A stretch of 58,597 nucleotides of DNA from Desmonostoc geniculatum HA4340-LM1 (GTDB taxonomy: Bacteria > Cyanobacteriota > Cyanobacteriia > Cyanobacteriales > Nostocaceae), in the NCBI GenBank assembly GCA_019359545.1, contig JAHHHB010000033.1, positions 1-58,597 of the forward strand. Reading direction: 5' to 3'. Position 1 is the first letter of the stretch, and the number at the start of each line of letters is the position of its first letter. The notes below the pieces were generated by a model that was given only the letters and a program-made list of their open reading frames with translations, was not told where the DNA came from and made no database searches. The translations under genes and the position numbers were made by a program. This document shows, piece after piece, positions 44,214 through 52,831 of this stretch.

Positions 44214-44666
44214 AGTCTTTTCGATTCAGTTTGGTTTTGGCAAATGTATCAGAGGTTGTTTGAAAAGTCCTTGGCTGTGATTTTAATTGCATTCTTACCC
44301 CCCTTAATCCCCCCAATATATTGGGGGGAAACCGGAAAATCTAGTTCCCTCCCCAATACATACGGGGAGGGTTAGGGTGGGGTAAAAATAGGTTTTTGCC
44401 TCTCTATGCAAACCAGTTGTATAAATGACATTAGTGGTCAAATTTGTGGGTATATCCCTATCTGTTGATTGTGCTTTTGCTGGTGAAATATTGGAAGTCA
44501 GGAGAATTGCACCAGTAGCTATGAAACTTAAGAAGATTCCTACTGAAAATAGAAAATTTTCTTGATTATGGCGCTAACATAATTTAATTTTTGACATGAG
44601 ATAACTCCAAGGATATTTATTGATAACGTGAATGAGGTCTGATGATTTTTGGATCGTGTTTTCTAA
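44214..44666. other. 453-base gap with GC-rich palindrome
   Basis: Contains CCCCCCAATATATTGGGGGG (about 44311-44330), a perfect 20-base palindrome that probably terminates the macroglobulin transcript, and a related CCCTCCCCAATACATACGGGGAGGG repeat just after it (about 44347-44371). The rest is AT-rich. No gene seen. Confidence 0.6.
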
Positions 44667-45176
44667 TTATCGCGGAGAAGGTGGCGGTGGAAATATTGGT
44701 ATATCGATATTATTAGTAAATGGGTAGCTTACTGATTGCTCACCAACTATTCCATCAATAGAATCAGCACGAATTTTAAAAGTGCTTTCTCCATAAGGTC
44801 TAATCTTGGGCAAGTAACTCAATGGTAGACTATAAGTACAACCTTCACCGAGATGATTTCCTGTAGCTGCAACTGGTTGACCTACAGATCGCTGTGTAGG
44901 AACATTAAATTGACCCGGTTTAGGTTCAGTGGGAATAAACTCTGTCAGACTTACATTAATTCGCTCGCAAAAAATATTCTCAATTGTGGGATTTCCTTTC
45001 ACTATATTTCCTTGAATTGTGACAGTTTTTTGAACTCTTTGAATTATTGGATATTTTTGAGCTAACTGTATAGTGTGCGTTGGTTGAGCATTCGCTATGG
45101 CTGTAAAGCTAGCTAATACGCTACATGTCAAAGTTGCAATCAAGGTTGGCGAAATACATAATTTCATGCAGGACAT
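44667..45176 (-). CDS. Secreted hypothetical protein
   Basis: 169 residues with a Sec signal (LIATLTCSVLASFTAIANA, cleavage after ANA near residue 30). The mature part is beta-rich: VQKTVTIQGNIVKG, two cysteines (IFCERINVSL and EGCTYSLPL), then YGESTFKIRADSIDG, and a Pro-rich end PIFPPPPSPR. The two cysteines may form a disulfide. No family recognised. It is last in a row of secreted-protein genes on this strand. Its first 43 codons and upstream region are duplicated at 46868-47145. Confidence 0.65.
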   Translation of the reverse strand: MSCMKLCISPTLIATLTCSVLASFTAIANAQPTHTIQLAQKYPIIQRVQKTVTIQGNIVKGNPTIENIFCERINVSLTEFIPTEPKPGQFNVPTQRSVGQPVAATGNHLGEGCTYSLPLSYLPKIRPYGESTFKIRADSIDGIVGEQSVSYPFTNNIDIPIFPPPPSPR

Positions 45177-45315
45177 AGGACATCTCCGATATTCTATAGT
45201 AGTGAATGTTTATTGATAGTGTAAATTGGGTCTATCAATTCTGTATGAATGGCTTTATGTTGGTTTATATGATTGATTTTTTGGTTTTATGCAGTGCATC
45301 CTGATTTTTCATATA
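45038..45315. repeat. 278-base duplicated segment, copy 1
   Basis: Matches 46868-47145 without gaps at an offset of 1830 bases, nearly identical by eye. It covers the first codons of the secreted hypothetical gene and its upstream region. Confidence 0.9.
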
Positions 45316-45412
45316 AAACCTGGTAACTAACCTATTGTTCAATTATCGAGGAACGTTGGGTTTCCTTACGTCAACCCAACCTTGTATCTTAGTATTCCGC
45401 TACTCCATAAAT

Positions 45413-45952
45413 TTATTGTGGGTAAACCAGAAATGACGCATCCTGTCGAAATAAATTGCTACCATTTGGGAGTTCTAGCCACAACTCAAAATTCTTGTGT
45501 CGGATGTAGTATTCAGGAAAGTTGAAGGATTCAAATGCAAAACTACCATTATTACCAAACGTTACAGGTTTAATGCAAAAGGTAGCATCTTTCCTAAAAA
45601 GCTCCTGATCGATTATCCTTGACAACTGGATTCGGAAATTTTCGTGTCTCAAGAAGTGACCTGGAAAGTTTACAGATTCAAATGAAGAGCATTGGCTATC
45701 TGCTAATCCCGGAACAATTTTGAAACTTGCGTCTTTCCTTCCGAGTTCGTCACTGATTGGCTCTAAGTAGCCCAAGAAATTTCTGTGGCGAATATAGCGA
45801 TCAGGAAAGTTAGACGAACCAAAGGAGTGCACTCGACCGTACAAACTTTTATATTGGGCGTAAACTGAGGAAGATGATGTCAGAATTATCCCACAGACTG
45901 ACAGACCTAAAGTTGAAATACGCAAAAATCTTTTTAGCCAGTTAAATTTCAT
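45413..45952 (-). CDS. Secreted AbfB-type beta-trefoil protein, paralogue 1
   Basis: 179 residues: signal peptide FLRISTLGLSVCGIILTSSSSVYAQ (about 8-33), then three copies of an AbfB/CBM42-type unit of roughly 45 residues. The units are SFGSSNFPDRYIRHRNFLGY...DASFKIVPG, SFESVNFPGHFLRHENF...DATFCIKP, and SFNFPEYYIRHKNFELWL...DASFLVYP. AbfB domains bind arabinose side chains of polysaccharides; here there is no catalytic module. It is probably a secreted sugar-binding protein. It is one of three tandem paralogues. C-terminal end short but complete. Confidence 0.88.
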   Translation of the reverse strand: MKFNWLKRFLRISTLGLSVCGIILTSSSSVYAQYKSLYGRVHSFGSSNFPDRYIRHRNFLGYLEPISDELGRKDASFKIVPGLADSQCSSFESVNFPGHFLRHENFRIQLSRIIDQELFRKDATFCIKPVTFGNNGSFAFESFNFPEYYIRHKNFELWLELPNGSNLFRQDASFLVYPQ

Positions 45953-46073
45953 CGTTGCTCCTGTTTTGTATTTATTTGAGTTGTAATTTAAAGTTTGATA
46001 TTGGTCATAATTCTTCTCTATGTTCCCTGGGGTATGCTTGTCCTAGACAGAGGCTACACCACTGAGTATTCCA

Positions 46074-46616
46074 CTACCGATAGAGAGCAGGAATCATATG
46101 AAAACCCGAATCTTTCCCGAATAGATCGCTACCATCTACTCGTTCTAACAGCAACTCAAAATTTTTGTGCCGGATGTAGTATGCAGGAAAGTTGAAGGAG
46201 TAAAATGACCAAGTATCAACATCATTTCCATTGAGTCCAGTAAATAAGCAAAACGTAGCATCTTTCCTAAAAAGCGTCTCATTGGTTCTTCTTGACAACT
46301 TCAGCCGGAAATTTTCATGTCTCAAAAAGTGACCAGGAAAGTTTATGGACTCAAATGAAGTGCATTGGGTATCAGCCAATCCAGGGACAGGTTTGAAACT
46401 TGCGTCTTTTCTTCCCAGTTCGTCACTGATTGGCTCTAAGTAGCCCAAGAAGTTTCGGTGGCGAATATAGCGATCAGGAAAGTTAGACGACCTAAAGGAA
46501 ACCACTTCAGGTAGTCTTTGGGAATAAACTGAAGATGATGATGTCAGCACGATCCCACAGACTGACAAACTTAAAGTTGAAACACTCAATAATTTTTTCA
46601 GCCAGTTAAATTTCAT
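46074..46616 (-). CDS. Secreted AbfB-type beta-trefoil protein, paralogue 2
   Basis: 180 residues with the same layout as its neighbour: MKFNWLKKLLSVSTLSLSVC signal start, cleavage after SSVYSQ, then three trefoil units with SSNFPDRYIRHRNF, INFPGHFLRHENFRLKL and FNFPAYYIRHKNFELLL. The first unit is almost identical to that of paralogue 1, and the second and third diverge more. That suggests recent duplication with partial conversion. The 121 bases between the two genes hold no promoter that I recognise. Confidence 0.88.
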   Translation of the reverse strand: MKFNWLKKLLSVSTLSLSVCGIVLTSSSSVYSQRLPEVVSFRSSNFPDRYIRHRNFLGYLEPISDELGRKDASFKPVPGLADTQCTSFESINFPGHFLRHENFRLKLSRRTNETLFRKDATFCLFTGLNGNDVDTWSFYSFNFPAYYIRHKNFELLLERVDGSDLFGKDSGFHMIPALYR

Positions 46617-46847
46617 ACAAAAAATTTCCTTTATATTTGTGAGCGTGATAGCAATATGACCGTTAAGAGAGTAGGTGATAAATTAACAACGAGATGTCAG
46701 TTATATCAACAATATTTTCGGGAACACTTGAAGATATAGCAGGTGATAAATAACAGTGAATTACTTTTGATGTAAGAGTCGGATATCTGGATCTTGAGAT
46801 ACCAAAAATAACAATACCAACAATTTTTGATGTTGGGTTTCCTTGCG

Positions 46848-47006
46848 TCAACCCAACCTACCCTTGCTTTGAATTCTTGGATATTTTTGAGCTAACTGTA
46901 TAGTGTGCGTTGGTTGAGCATTCGCTATGGCTGTAAAGCTAGCTAATACGCTACATGTCAAAGTTGCAATCAAGGTTGGCGAAATACATAATTTCATGCA
47001 GGACAT
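46848..47006 (-). pseudogene. Truncated duplicate of the secreted hypothetical gene
   Basis: A 52-codon frame starting at 47006 encodes the same signal peptide and first 43 residues as the gene at 44667-45176 (through TIQLAQKYP). It then runs into unrelated sequence RIQSKGRLG and a TGA at 46850-46848. The break point coincides with the end of the duplicated segment, beside a palindromic repeat. If expressed, it would yield only a signal peptide with a short tail. Confidence 0.85.
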
Positions 47007-47145
47007 AGGACATCTCCGATATTTTATAGCAGTGAATGTTTATTGATAGTGTGAATTGGGTCTATCAATTCTGTGTGAATGGCTTTATGTTGATTTATAT
47101 GATTGGTTTTTTGGTTTTATGCAGTGCATCCTGATTTTTTATATA
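46868..47145. repeat. 278-base duplicated segment, copy 2
   Basis: Second copy of 45038-45315 (offset 1830). With AbfB paralogue 3 just beyond it, it marks a tandem duplication of a block made of one AbfB gene plus the start of the secreted hypothetical gene. Confidence 0.9.
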
Positions 47146-47317
47146 CAGCAGATTGCAGCTTGGTGAGGTACAGTTACCCTAGTAGGGGCGCACAGCTGTG
47201 CGCCCCTACCCGTGTACCTCATTTACCTGAAAAATGCTTTAAGAGACTCTTCGCCCCCCTTTTCAAGGGGGGATCTAAGACTTTGAAAACACACACTAGT
47301 TGCAAGATATGAAAAAC

Positions 47318-47860
47318 TTACCGATACAAAGGACTAATGATACTAAACGTCGCATCTTTGCGGAATAGATCGCTACCATCTGCGGGTTCTACCCACAACT
47401 CAAAATTCTTGTGTCGTATGTAGTGTCCAGGAAAGTTGAGGGATTCAAATGACCAACTAGAAGCATCATTACCAAAGAGCCGAGTCTTAATGCAAAATGT
47501 AGCATCTTCGCTAAAAAGCCGCTGATTGATTCTCCTTGCCAACTTCAGTTGGAAATTTTCGTGTCTCAAGAAGTGACCTGGAAAATTTACGGATTCAAAT
47601 GAAGTACAGTTCCTATTTGCCAATCCTGAAACAAGTTTGTAGGTTGCGTCTTTCCTTCCTAGTTCATCATTGATTGGCTCTAAGTAGCCTAAGAAATTTC
47701 TGTGGCGAATATAGCGATCGCCAAAATTATACGACTTAAAGGACACGACTTCACCGTTGCTTTGGGAATAAACTGACGAAGATGATGTTAGCAATATCCC
47801 ACAAATTGACAAGCCTAAACTTGAAACACTCAAGATTTTTTTCAGCCAGTTAAATTTCAT
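47318..47860 (-). CDS. Secreted AbfB-type beta-trefoil protein, paralogue 3
   Basis: 180 residues: signal ILSVSSLGLSICGILLTSSS with cleavage after VYSQ, then three trefoil units (SYNFGDRYIRHRNF, VNFPGHFLRHENFQLKL, LNFPGHYIRHKNFELWV). It is the most upstream of the three on this strand. A gene of 542 bases and the same order of units confirm common origin with paralogues 1 and 2. Sugar-binding surfaces should centre on the repeated RHxNF motifs, where His is conserved in all nine units. Confidence 0.88.
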   Translation of the reverse strand: MKFNWLKKILSVSSLGLSICGILLTSSSSVYSQSNGEVVSFKSYNFGDRYIRHRNFLGYLEPINDELGRKDATYKLVSGLANRNCTSFESVNFPGHFLRHENFQLKLARRINQRLFSEDATFCIKTRLFGNDASSWSFESLNFPGHYIRHKNFELWVEPADGSDLFRKDATFSIISPLYR

Positions 47861-47962
47861 AGTTGCTCCTATTTTCTATTTACGTAATAGCAAAAAATAA
47901 ATTATTCCAAATTGGCGGTTAGTAGGGTGGAATGGCACTTACTTAAAGTTAGTTGTTGCCTA

Positions 47963-47993
47963 GATCCCCGACTTCTTCAAGAAGTCGGGGATC
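47963..47993. repeat. 31-base perfect palindrome in a decayed MITE
   Basis: GATCCCCGACTTCTT, one central C, and its complement. Flanking AATGGCACTTACTTAA (47931-47946) matches one end of the MITE at 24560-24651, and the other end is degraded. Lies between ricin-type and AbfB genes and may terminate the former. Confidence 0.75.
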
Positions 47994-48041
47994 TAAATCC
48001 ACCTGATTAATGATTAGACTAAATATGCTTGTATTACTCAT

Positions 48042-48545
48042 TCAGTTGGCTCGAATAATTTTCCACATGACATTCGGTTGATCAACGCACTCCCATAGGG
48101 TGATTCTACCGCCATTGTCCATAATGCCTCCGTGTTGGTGCAAGCATGAGCCGATCGCAGACTGAATCTTTACATACGATCCATCAACACGAACTTCACG
48201 CCACTTTTGAGAAGATGATCCTGTACAAGTGGATTGGATGATATCAGTACCATTTGCTGACAATCCATTTTTCACGGTTAGGCAGAGGTCACTATGTTTA
48301 AAACGGAGAACAAAATAACCATTGTCTGCCCATCCTCGAGTTAATTGAACGTTTGGTTGATTGATGCACTCCCATTGTGTGACAAGTCCTCCGATGTTTC
48401 TAATTCCTCCATGCTGGTGTACACACTTGCCGCTATGCTTCGCTTGTATGTAATAGCGTTGCTCCGTAAGGCTTGCAGAGGTCATTGGTGCTAGTGTTGC
48501 ACCTAATGTCCCAATCACAAACAAACTCACTATGGCACGTTTCAT
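48042..48545 (-). CDS. Secreted ricin-type beta-trefoil lectin
   Basis: 167 residues: signal peptide AIVSLFVIGTLGATLAPMTSA, then a ricin B-like trefoil with YYIQAKHSGKCVHQHGGIRN, GGLVTQWECINQPN, LRFKHSDLCLTVKNGLSANG, STCTGSSSQKW (the QxW motif), and IQSAIGSCLHQHGGIMDNG, ITLWECVDQPNVMWKI. Each lobe keeps the WEC/QxW hydrophobic core. Such domains bind galactose or other glycans. It is secreted, with no enzyme module. It extends the island of secreted beta-trefoil proteins. Confidence 0.88.
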   Translation of the reverse strand: MKRAIVSLFVIGTLGATLAPMTSASLTEQRYYIQAKHSGKCVHQHGGIRNIGGLVTQWECINQPNVQLTRGWADNGYFVLRFKHSDLCLTVKNGLSANGTDIIQSTCTGSSSQKWREVRVDGSYVKIQSAIGSCLHQHGGIMDNGGRITLWECVDQPNVMWKIIRAN

Positions 48546-48615
48546 AATGTGAATACCCCTGCTGATCGCTAACTAAGATTATGTTCTTTCATTTAATCAC
48601 TGTCTATGCCTATTT

Positions 48616-49026
48616 AAAGATGATTTTTTTGCTTTTATCCATGCTTGTTATAACCAAAGGTCAGATAATCCTGAATATAAATCAATACAGTTCAGTTAAG
48701 GCTAAAACCCTTTATCAAAATCAATTTTTTTTAACTAACCGCTAAGGACGCATTCGCGCAGCGTCTCGTCAGAGAAGGACGCGAAGGAAGATGCTTAACT
48801 GAACTGTATTGGAATATAAACGCCTTACTTTTTGTTTGTTAGGAGTAGCTACTCCCTCGAATTTAATTGCTGATAAAAATCGCACCCCTTTTAATATTGG
48901 TCGGGCAATCACATTAACTAAATTTCAATTAGATGAAGTGGAATCTTTAATTAGAGGTTTAGAGGGAATAGTTGCTAGACCAAAAGTGATATTAGAAGAG
49001 GCGCAAGGGTTTGAGACTTGGGTTGT
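48616..49026 (+). pseudogene. Remnant of an AAA-type (AAA_35-like) NTPase gene, split by a MITE
   Basis: KDDFFAFIHACYNQRSDNP is encoded at 48616-48672. Then a MITE interrupts, and from 48812 the same frame continues [30 protein letters not shown] and LEGIVARP. Joined, this is the middle of the AAA-like domain often found fused to kinases or WD40 repeats in cyanobacteria (ACYNQR..NPEYKRLTF.LLGVATP). Walker A/B motifs and the remaining domains are gone. A 138-codon frame over the right part runs on into unrelated sequence that overlaps the FHA gene end. Confidence 0.82.
48682..48811. mobile_element. MITE with CAATACAGTTCAGTTAAG ends and 9-base target duplication
   Basis: Perfect 18-base inverted ends at 48683-48700 and 48794-48811. 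The 130-base element is flanked by GAATATAAA (48673-48681) and GAATATAAA (48812-48820). Removing the element and one GAATATAAA restores the AAA reading frame exactly. Relative of 2233-2357. Interior has a GCGCAGCGTCTCG repeat. Confidence 0.93.
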
Positions 49027-49055
49027 GTACTTCACCAACTTTAAATATGCTGTAA

Positions 49056-51014
49056 CTAAGGCGACTGGTTTAACGCCCATTTCAACCACTGCCCAAAGGA
49101 ACTTACAACATTCAACCGATGAACTCCAGGCGCACGGGTGGCGGCGAGTCCATCAACGGCGACTAATGCGGCGTATTGCAAGCCCAAAAAACTATCGACT
49201 GCGGCATAAGGGCCACCAAGGGTAATCGCCCCTGCTGCATACATTTGTCCTTTGTCGCTACGCATTTCTACTAATTCAAAATTGTTCGCTACAGTTAATC
49301 GCCCCAGATTATTCAGTGGCAAGTTGTAATGTTTAACAAAATCTTCTAGCAGGGGATTAGCATTTACCTTGGCATCCAGTCCAGTAGCATCAACAATAAA
49401 GTCAGCTATCAACTTCATTTCGCCAAAGCTTTGTTCTCGGATATGGGTAATAGTCCGGTTTTGGGTGTCTCTTTCCACATCCTGTACTTCACCGAAGGTA
49501 ATTTGATACCAGCCTTCGCTGATCCCTTGGGCAGTGATGCGCTGCCAATCGTGCCGGTCGGCGGTGGTGGTACCACCCCAGTCTGTTAGTAAACGTTTGC
49601 GTTCATCGGGGCTGGCTTTTTCTAACATTGTGCGGAGTTCGCCGCCCCAACAAGCTTTCGGCCAGTTAAACGGTTGAAATTCGTAATGATTTTTGACTAG
49701 GCGCTGGGCATATTGAAATTTGTTGCCTTGGGGTTTAGGCGATCGCATTAAATGCAAAACTGAAATATTCCGATTTCGCTTTCTAGCTTCAAAAATCCGC
49801 TGCAAAATCCGCGAAGCCACAATTCCCCGCCCCCGAATCAATACTGTACCACCGCGATCCTCTAATTGCTGATAAACATGATCGTGTGCTTCGTAAGCAT
49901 TCACAACAGTTTTAAAGTCTTGATATTTTTCTCTATAAGCTTGCAAATCTGGGAGAAACTGAATCGCTGGATATCCAGTAGCTAAATGTAAATAACGAGT
50001 AACTAAAAAAGCATAATTTCCAGGGGCGCGAGAATAGGCTACGCAATACCTACCATCATCGGTTTTGCGAATTGCCCTGACTCGTCCATAGCGATAAATT
50101 TGGTTCCAGCCAATGCGCTTGGCCTCTCTGTCTATGGAATTAAAGACATTACCGGAACGGGGTGTATAAGTTTCGGCAAATGTTGGTTCAGCAAACACCT
50201 GCCACAAATATTTAAATGCTGAGTTAATTTTTCCCTTGGCCAAGTCAGCCCAAGCTTCGCGCAAGGCATAACTAGGCCAGCCCCAAATATTATCAGGGCA
50301 AGAATCGGAATTAGACCGGAGTCTTTCATATAAGGGAATCTGGGAATTCATACACAGGCGCTTATAACGGGCATAAGGTTCGCCTTCTAATCCCACAGCG
50401 ACAATTTTTTCAGCACGCACACCACTAAGTCGCAGCAAATCAACCCAAACAAAGCTACCAATTCCCGCCCCGATCGCCAGATAATCAGTTTCATCCACTG
50501 GCAGCCCAGTAGCATAAAGGGCTAGTACTGGAACTTTTTGTGCTTGAAATGCTGGAGGCGGAAAATTAGTGCCTGCGGTAATCCCAGGCTGGGCTACAGG
50601 CAAACTGGGGTCTGGGATATTTGTATTTGGGTTGAAGCGAATCGTTGAAGGGGGGCTGGTATCTGGTACGGTAGCGCTAGCAGCAAACTTGATTGTAATT
50701 ACATAGGGACCAATCTGCAAAGTGTCGCCATTAGCCACAACACTGCGCTTTTGTTGTTTACCGTTGACATAGATACCGTTAACACTGCCTTGGTCAGTCA
50801 CCACCAGATGATTTTGTTCCCACTCAATTAGGGCATGGTAGCGAGAAACTTCATTACTATTTAGCAGCATCCTCGAAACCCGCTGTCCTCCAAGTTCAGC
50901 AGGTAACCGCCCGAATTCCCGACCAAAGGCGATCGGTATATTCAACATTGGTTCTCGCCGTTCTCCGGTTGTTGGATCTTCCCAACTTAATTGGATTTGT
51001 AGGTGATTAGTCAT
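49056..51014 (-). CDS. FHA domain fused to a flavin-dependent oxidoreductase-like domain
   Basis: 652 residues. N-terminal FHA domain (about 20-115): [33 protein letters not shown], the phosphothreonine-binding core. From about residue 165 comes an NAD(P)/FAD-type region, [17 protein letters not shown], then VIDATG-like [15 protein letters not shown] near residue 555, and [27 protein letters not shown], in the manner of flavoprotein monooxygenases and lysine/ornithine N-hydroxylase relatives. The first dinucleotide motif (GAGIGS) is slightly non-standard. The reaction is unknown. Next to a second FHA gene upstream on the same strand. Confidence 0.85.
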   Translation of the reverse strand: MTNHLQIQLSWEDPTTGERREPMLNIPIAFGREFGRLPAELGGQRVSRMLLNSNEVSRYHALIEWEQNHLVVTDQGSVNGIYVNGKQQKRSVVANGDTLQIGPYVITIKFAASATVPDTSPPSTIRFNPNTNIPDPSLPVAQPGITAGTNFPPPAFQAQKVPVLALYATGLPVDETDYLAIGAGIGSFVWVDLLRLSGVRAEKIVAVGLEGEPYARYKRLCMNSQIPLYERLRSNSDSCPDNIWGWPSYALREAWADLAKGKINSAFKYLWQVFAEPTFAETYTPRSGNVFNSIDREAKRIGWNQIYRYGRVRAIRKTDDGRYCVAYSRAPGNYAFLVTRYLHLATGYPAIQFLPDLQAYREKYQDFKTVVNAYEAHDHVYQQLEDRGGTVLIRGRGIVASRILQRIFEARKRNRNISVLHLMRSPKPQGNKFQYAQRLVKNHYEFQPFNWPKACWGGELRTMLEKASPDERKRLLTDWGGTTTADRHDWQRITAQGISEGWYQITFGEVQDVERDTQNRTITHIREQSFGEMKLIADFIVDATGLDAKVNANPLLEDFVKHYNLPLNNLGRLTVANNFELVEMRSDKGQMYAAGAITLGGPYAAVDSFLGLQYAALVAVDGLAATRAPGVHRLNVVSSFGQWLKWALNQSP

Positions 51015-51185
51015 TGGTCATTTGTCATTTGTCATTTGTTATTGGGTATGGGGCATTGGGCATTGGGCATGGGGGATTGGAGGTGTGGGAGGTGTGGGAG
51101 GATGGCGAAGAAATCTTTCCCCCCTCTCTCCGCACACTCCCCCATCCCCCTCATCCCCCTCATCTCCCCACTCCCCACTCCCTAA
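51005..51185. repeat. Heptamer and CATTGGG repeat between the FHA genes
   Basis: CATTTGT heptamers (about 51014-51041), GCATTGG repeats (about 51052-51070) and CCCCTCATCTCCC-type repeats (about 51140-51175) fill the spacer between the two FHA genes. They account for several overlapping spurious frames here. Confidence 0.75.
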
Positions 51186-51748
51186 CTCCCAGGTGCTACT
51201 AACACACTGACTGCCGCAGCTAAAGATGTCCCACACCACGGACAACCAATTTGCAGATTCTCTGGTGGGGAAACTTTGTAACATTTGGGACATTTTAAAC
51301 CATAAACTCCTGGCGGTGGTGCTGGATGGTGGTGATGGTGATGTCCGATATTTGCTGGTGAATGGGGGTTAACCGCTGGCGGTTGCGGTGGCATCAAAAT
51401 TGTTGCGGGAATGTTGCCTGTGGAAATGCTAGTAACTTTGAGTTGTATTTGTCCCAAAGAGATGCTAATGCCCTCAGCTAAAGGCATTTCACCTTGGACT
51501 AGTTGTCGTCCATCGACAAGGGGGGGATTTTGCGATCGCAAGTTCCTCAGATAAAAGCGCTGTTGCTGGGGATGAAAAAATATTTCAATATGCAAACCAG
51601 ATACTGTGGGATTACTCAAAACAATATCGCACCGGAGAGGATCGCGACCGATGCGGACAGTGCCAGGATTTTTACTTGGCTGTTGTTCGTAAATGTTCTG
51701 AGTTTTATCTGCACCTGCATCGTGCCACTGTAAAGTTAGTGCGTTCAT
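51182..51748 (-). CDS. FHA domain protein with C-terminal zinc ribbon
   Basis: 188 residues. FHA domain at about 25-105: RIGRDPLRCDIVLSNPTVSGLHIEIF, FYLRNLRSQNPPLVDGRQL, ISLGQIQLKVTS. Next is a linker rich in Pro and His (NIGHHHHHHPAPPPG, a natural run of six His), then a zinc ribbon KCPKCYKV...IGCPWCGTSLA. It is upstream of the FHA-flavoprotein gene on the same strand, with a 167-base repeat spacer. It may share regulation or form a phospho-dependent complex with it. No kinase adjacent. Confidence 0.88.
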   Translation of the reverse strand: MNALTLQWHDAGADKTQNIYEQQPSKNPGTVRIGRDPLRCDIVLSNPTVSGLHIEIFFHPQQQRFYLRNLRSQNPPLVDGRQLVQGEMPLAEGISISLGQIQLKVTSISTGNIPATILMPPQPPAVNPHSPANIGHHHHHHPAPPPGVYGLKCPKCYKVSPPENLQIGCPWCGTSLAAAVSVLVAPGS

Positions 51749-51856
51749 TGTTCTAACTTTTTAACTTGTATTTTAGCTACTTCAACTTCTTTCTGTGCGA
51801 TTCCTAACATGATTGAGTAGGCGCAAGCAAGTATTTAGAAAAAACTTCAATAACCT

Positions 51857-52522
51857 TTATCTTGCCGACGCTAATTTATCAGCAATGCGTGTAGTTTCTG
51901 GCAGACGATATTTAGGTGTGCAGCGTAATACGTAGTCAATTGCTGTCGGTAAACTGATTCGATGACCACTGGAGACGTATAGGGGTTTGACTCCTGTGCG
52001 CGATCGCAAAACTGCTCCGATTATTTCACCTTGGTGGATGAGCGATCGCCAATTACCTCTAGTTTCTGGTAATTCTTCATGGTTACCTATCAACAATGAC
52101 TTAGCTACACCAATTGTCGGCATATCCACAATTAACCCCAAATGGCTAGCTATACCAAATCTGCGGGGATGGGCAATTCCCTGGCCATCACACAGAATAA
52201 TATCTGGTGTTGTTTTAATTTTCTCCAAAGCATCCAAGACTGCGGGAATTTCCCGAAATGAAAGGAAACCAGGAATATAAGGAAAGGTCGTAGGGCGGTG
52301 TGCTAGGCTCGTCTCAACTACTTGCAAATCAGGAAAACTCAGTACTGCCACAGCTGCACGGCTAATAGTGCCATCGGCTTCAAAACCCATATCCACTCCG
52401 GCGACATACTGCACAGGTTCTTCCAGTCGATCTGATGTAATGACCTGATTTCGCAACTCTTCTTGGATAGCGATGGCTTCTTCCAAGGTCGATGGCCAAG
52501 CATGACGTTGATAAATGTTCAT
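51857..52522 (-). CDS. nfi: Deoxyinosine 3'-endonuclease (endonuclease V)
   Basis: 221 residues. It cuts DNA one base 3' of deoxyinosine and other deaminated bases. Catalytic aspartate in YVAGVDMGFEADGTI, the strand-separating wedge PYIPGFLSFREIPAVLDAL (PYIPG), Asp in DIILCDGQGIAHPRRFGIASH and later SGHRISLPTAIDYVLRC. Complete and typical in length. Single gene with a stretch of about 300 bases upstream without features. Confidence 0.95.
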   Translation of the reverse strand: MNIYQRHAWPSTLEEAIAIQEELRNQVITSDRLEEPVQYVAGVDMGFEADGTISRAAVAVLSFPDLQVVETSLAHRPTTFPYIPGFLSFREIPAVLDALEKIKTTPDIILCDGQGIAHPRRFGIASHLGLIVDMPTIGVAKSLLIGNHEELPETRGNWRSLIHQGEIIGAVLRSRTGVKPLYVSSGHRISLPTAIDYVLRCTPKYRLPETTRIADKLASAR

Positions 52523-52831
52523 ATTTAAAATTTGAATGAAATTAATATTAATCGTGGTAATTTGCCTAGCACAAAAAACAATAGTTTTTTGAGTCAGAAT
52601 CCCTGCAAAATCAAGAGTCGTAGGACTGCTTGATTTTCTCGCAATTATAAAATTATGGTCTCAAAGTCTGATAAATTATGAATTTTGAATTCTGAATTCT
52701 GACTCCTTTTTTATATTAGACATTTCAGCTTTGGCTTGTTGATACCTTGCATCATAATGTTACTTAAGTCTCTCAAGAGGGAATCCTGAGAATATAAGGT
52801 TATTTTCTTTTGATTTTCTCATTTATTGGTT
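52523..52831. other. Gap upstream of the MTQPNI gene pair
   Basis: About 300 bases with no gene. It holds a GAATTTTGAATTCTGAATTCTGACT repeat (about 52679-52704) and the AGGGAATCCTGAGA leader element (52778-52791) discussed under findings. Confidence 0.5.

Larger units (their letters stand above)
46617..47317. other. 700-base spacer between AbfB paralogues 2 and 3
   Basis: Holds the second copy of the duplicated segment (46868-47145), the truncated gene copy within it, a GTTGGGTTTCC...CAACCCAAC palindrome (46833-46860; also at 45353-45381), and a GTAGGGGCGCACA/TGTGCGCCCCTAC palindrome (about 47181-47208). No intact gene. Confidence 0.7.

Noticed and set aside
46663..46851. 62-codon frame between AbfB genes
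   Set aside because: It spans a palindromic repeat and has no conserved pattern.
51003..51293. Several short frames between the FHA genes
   Set aside because: They are translations of heptamer and CCCCTCATC repeats.
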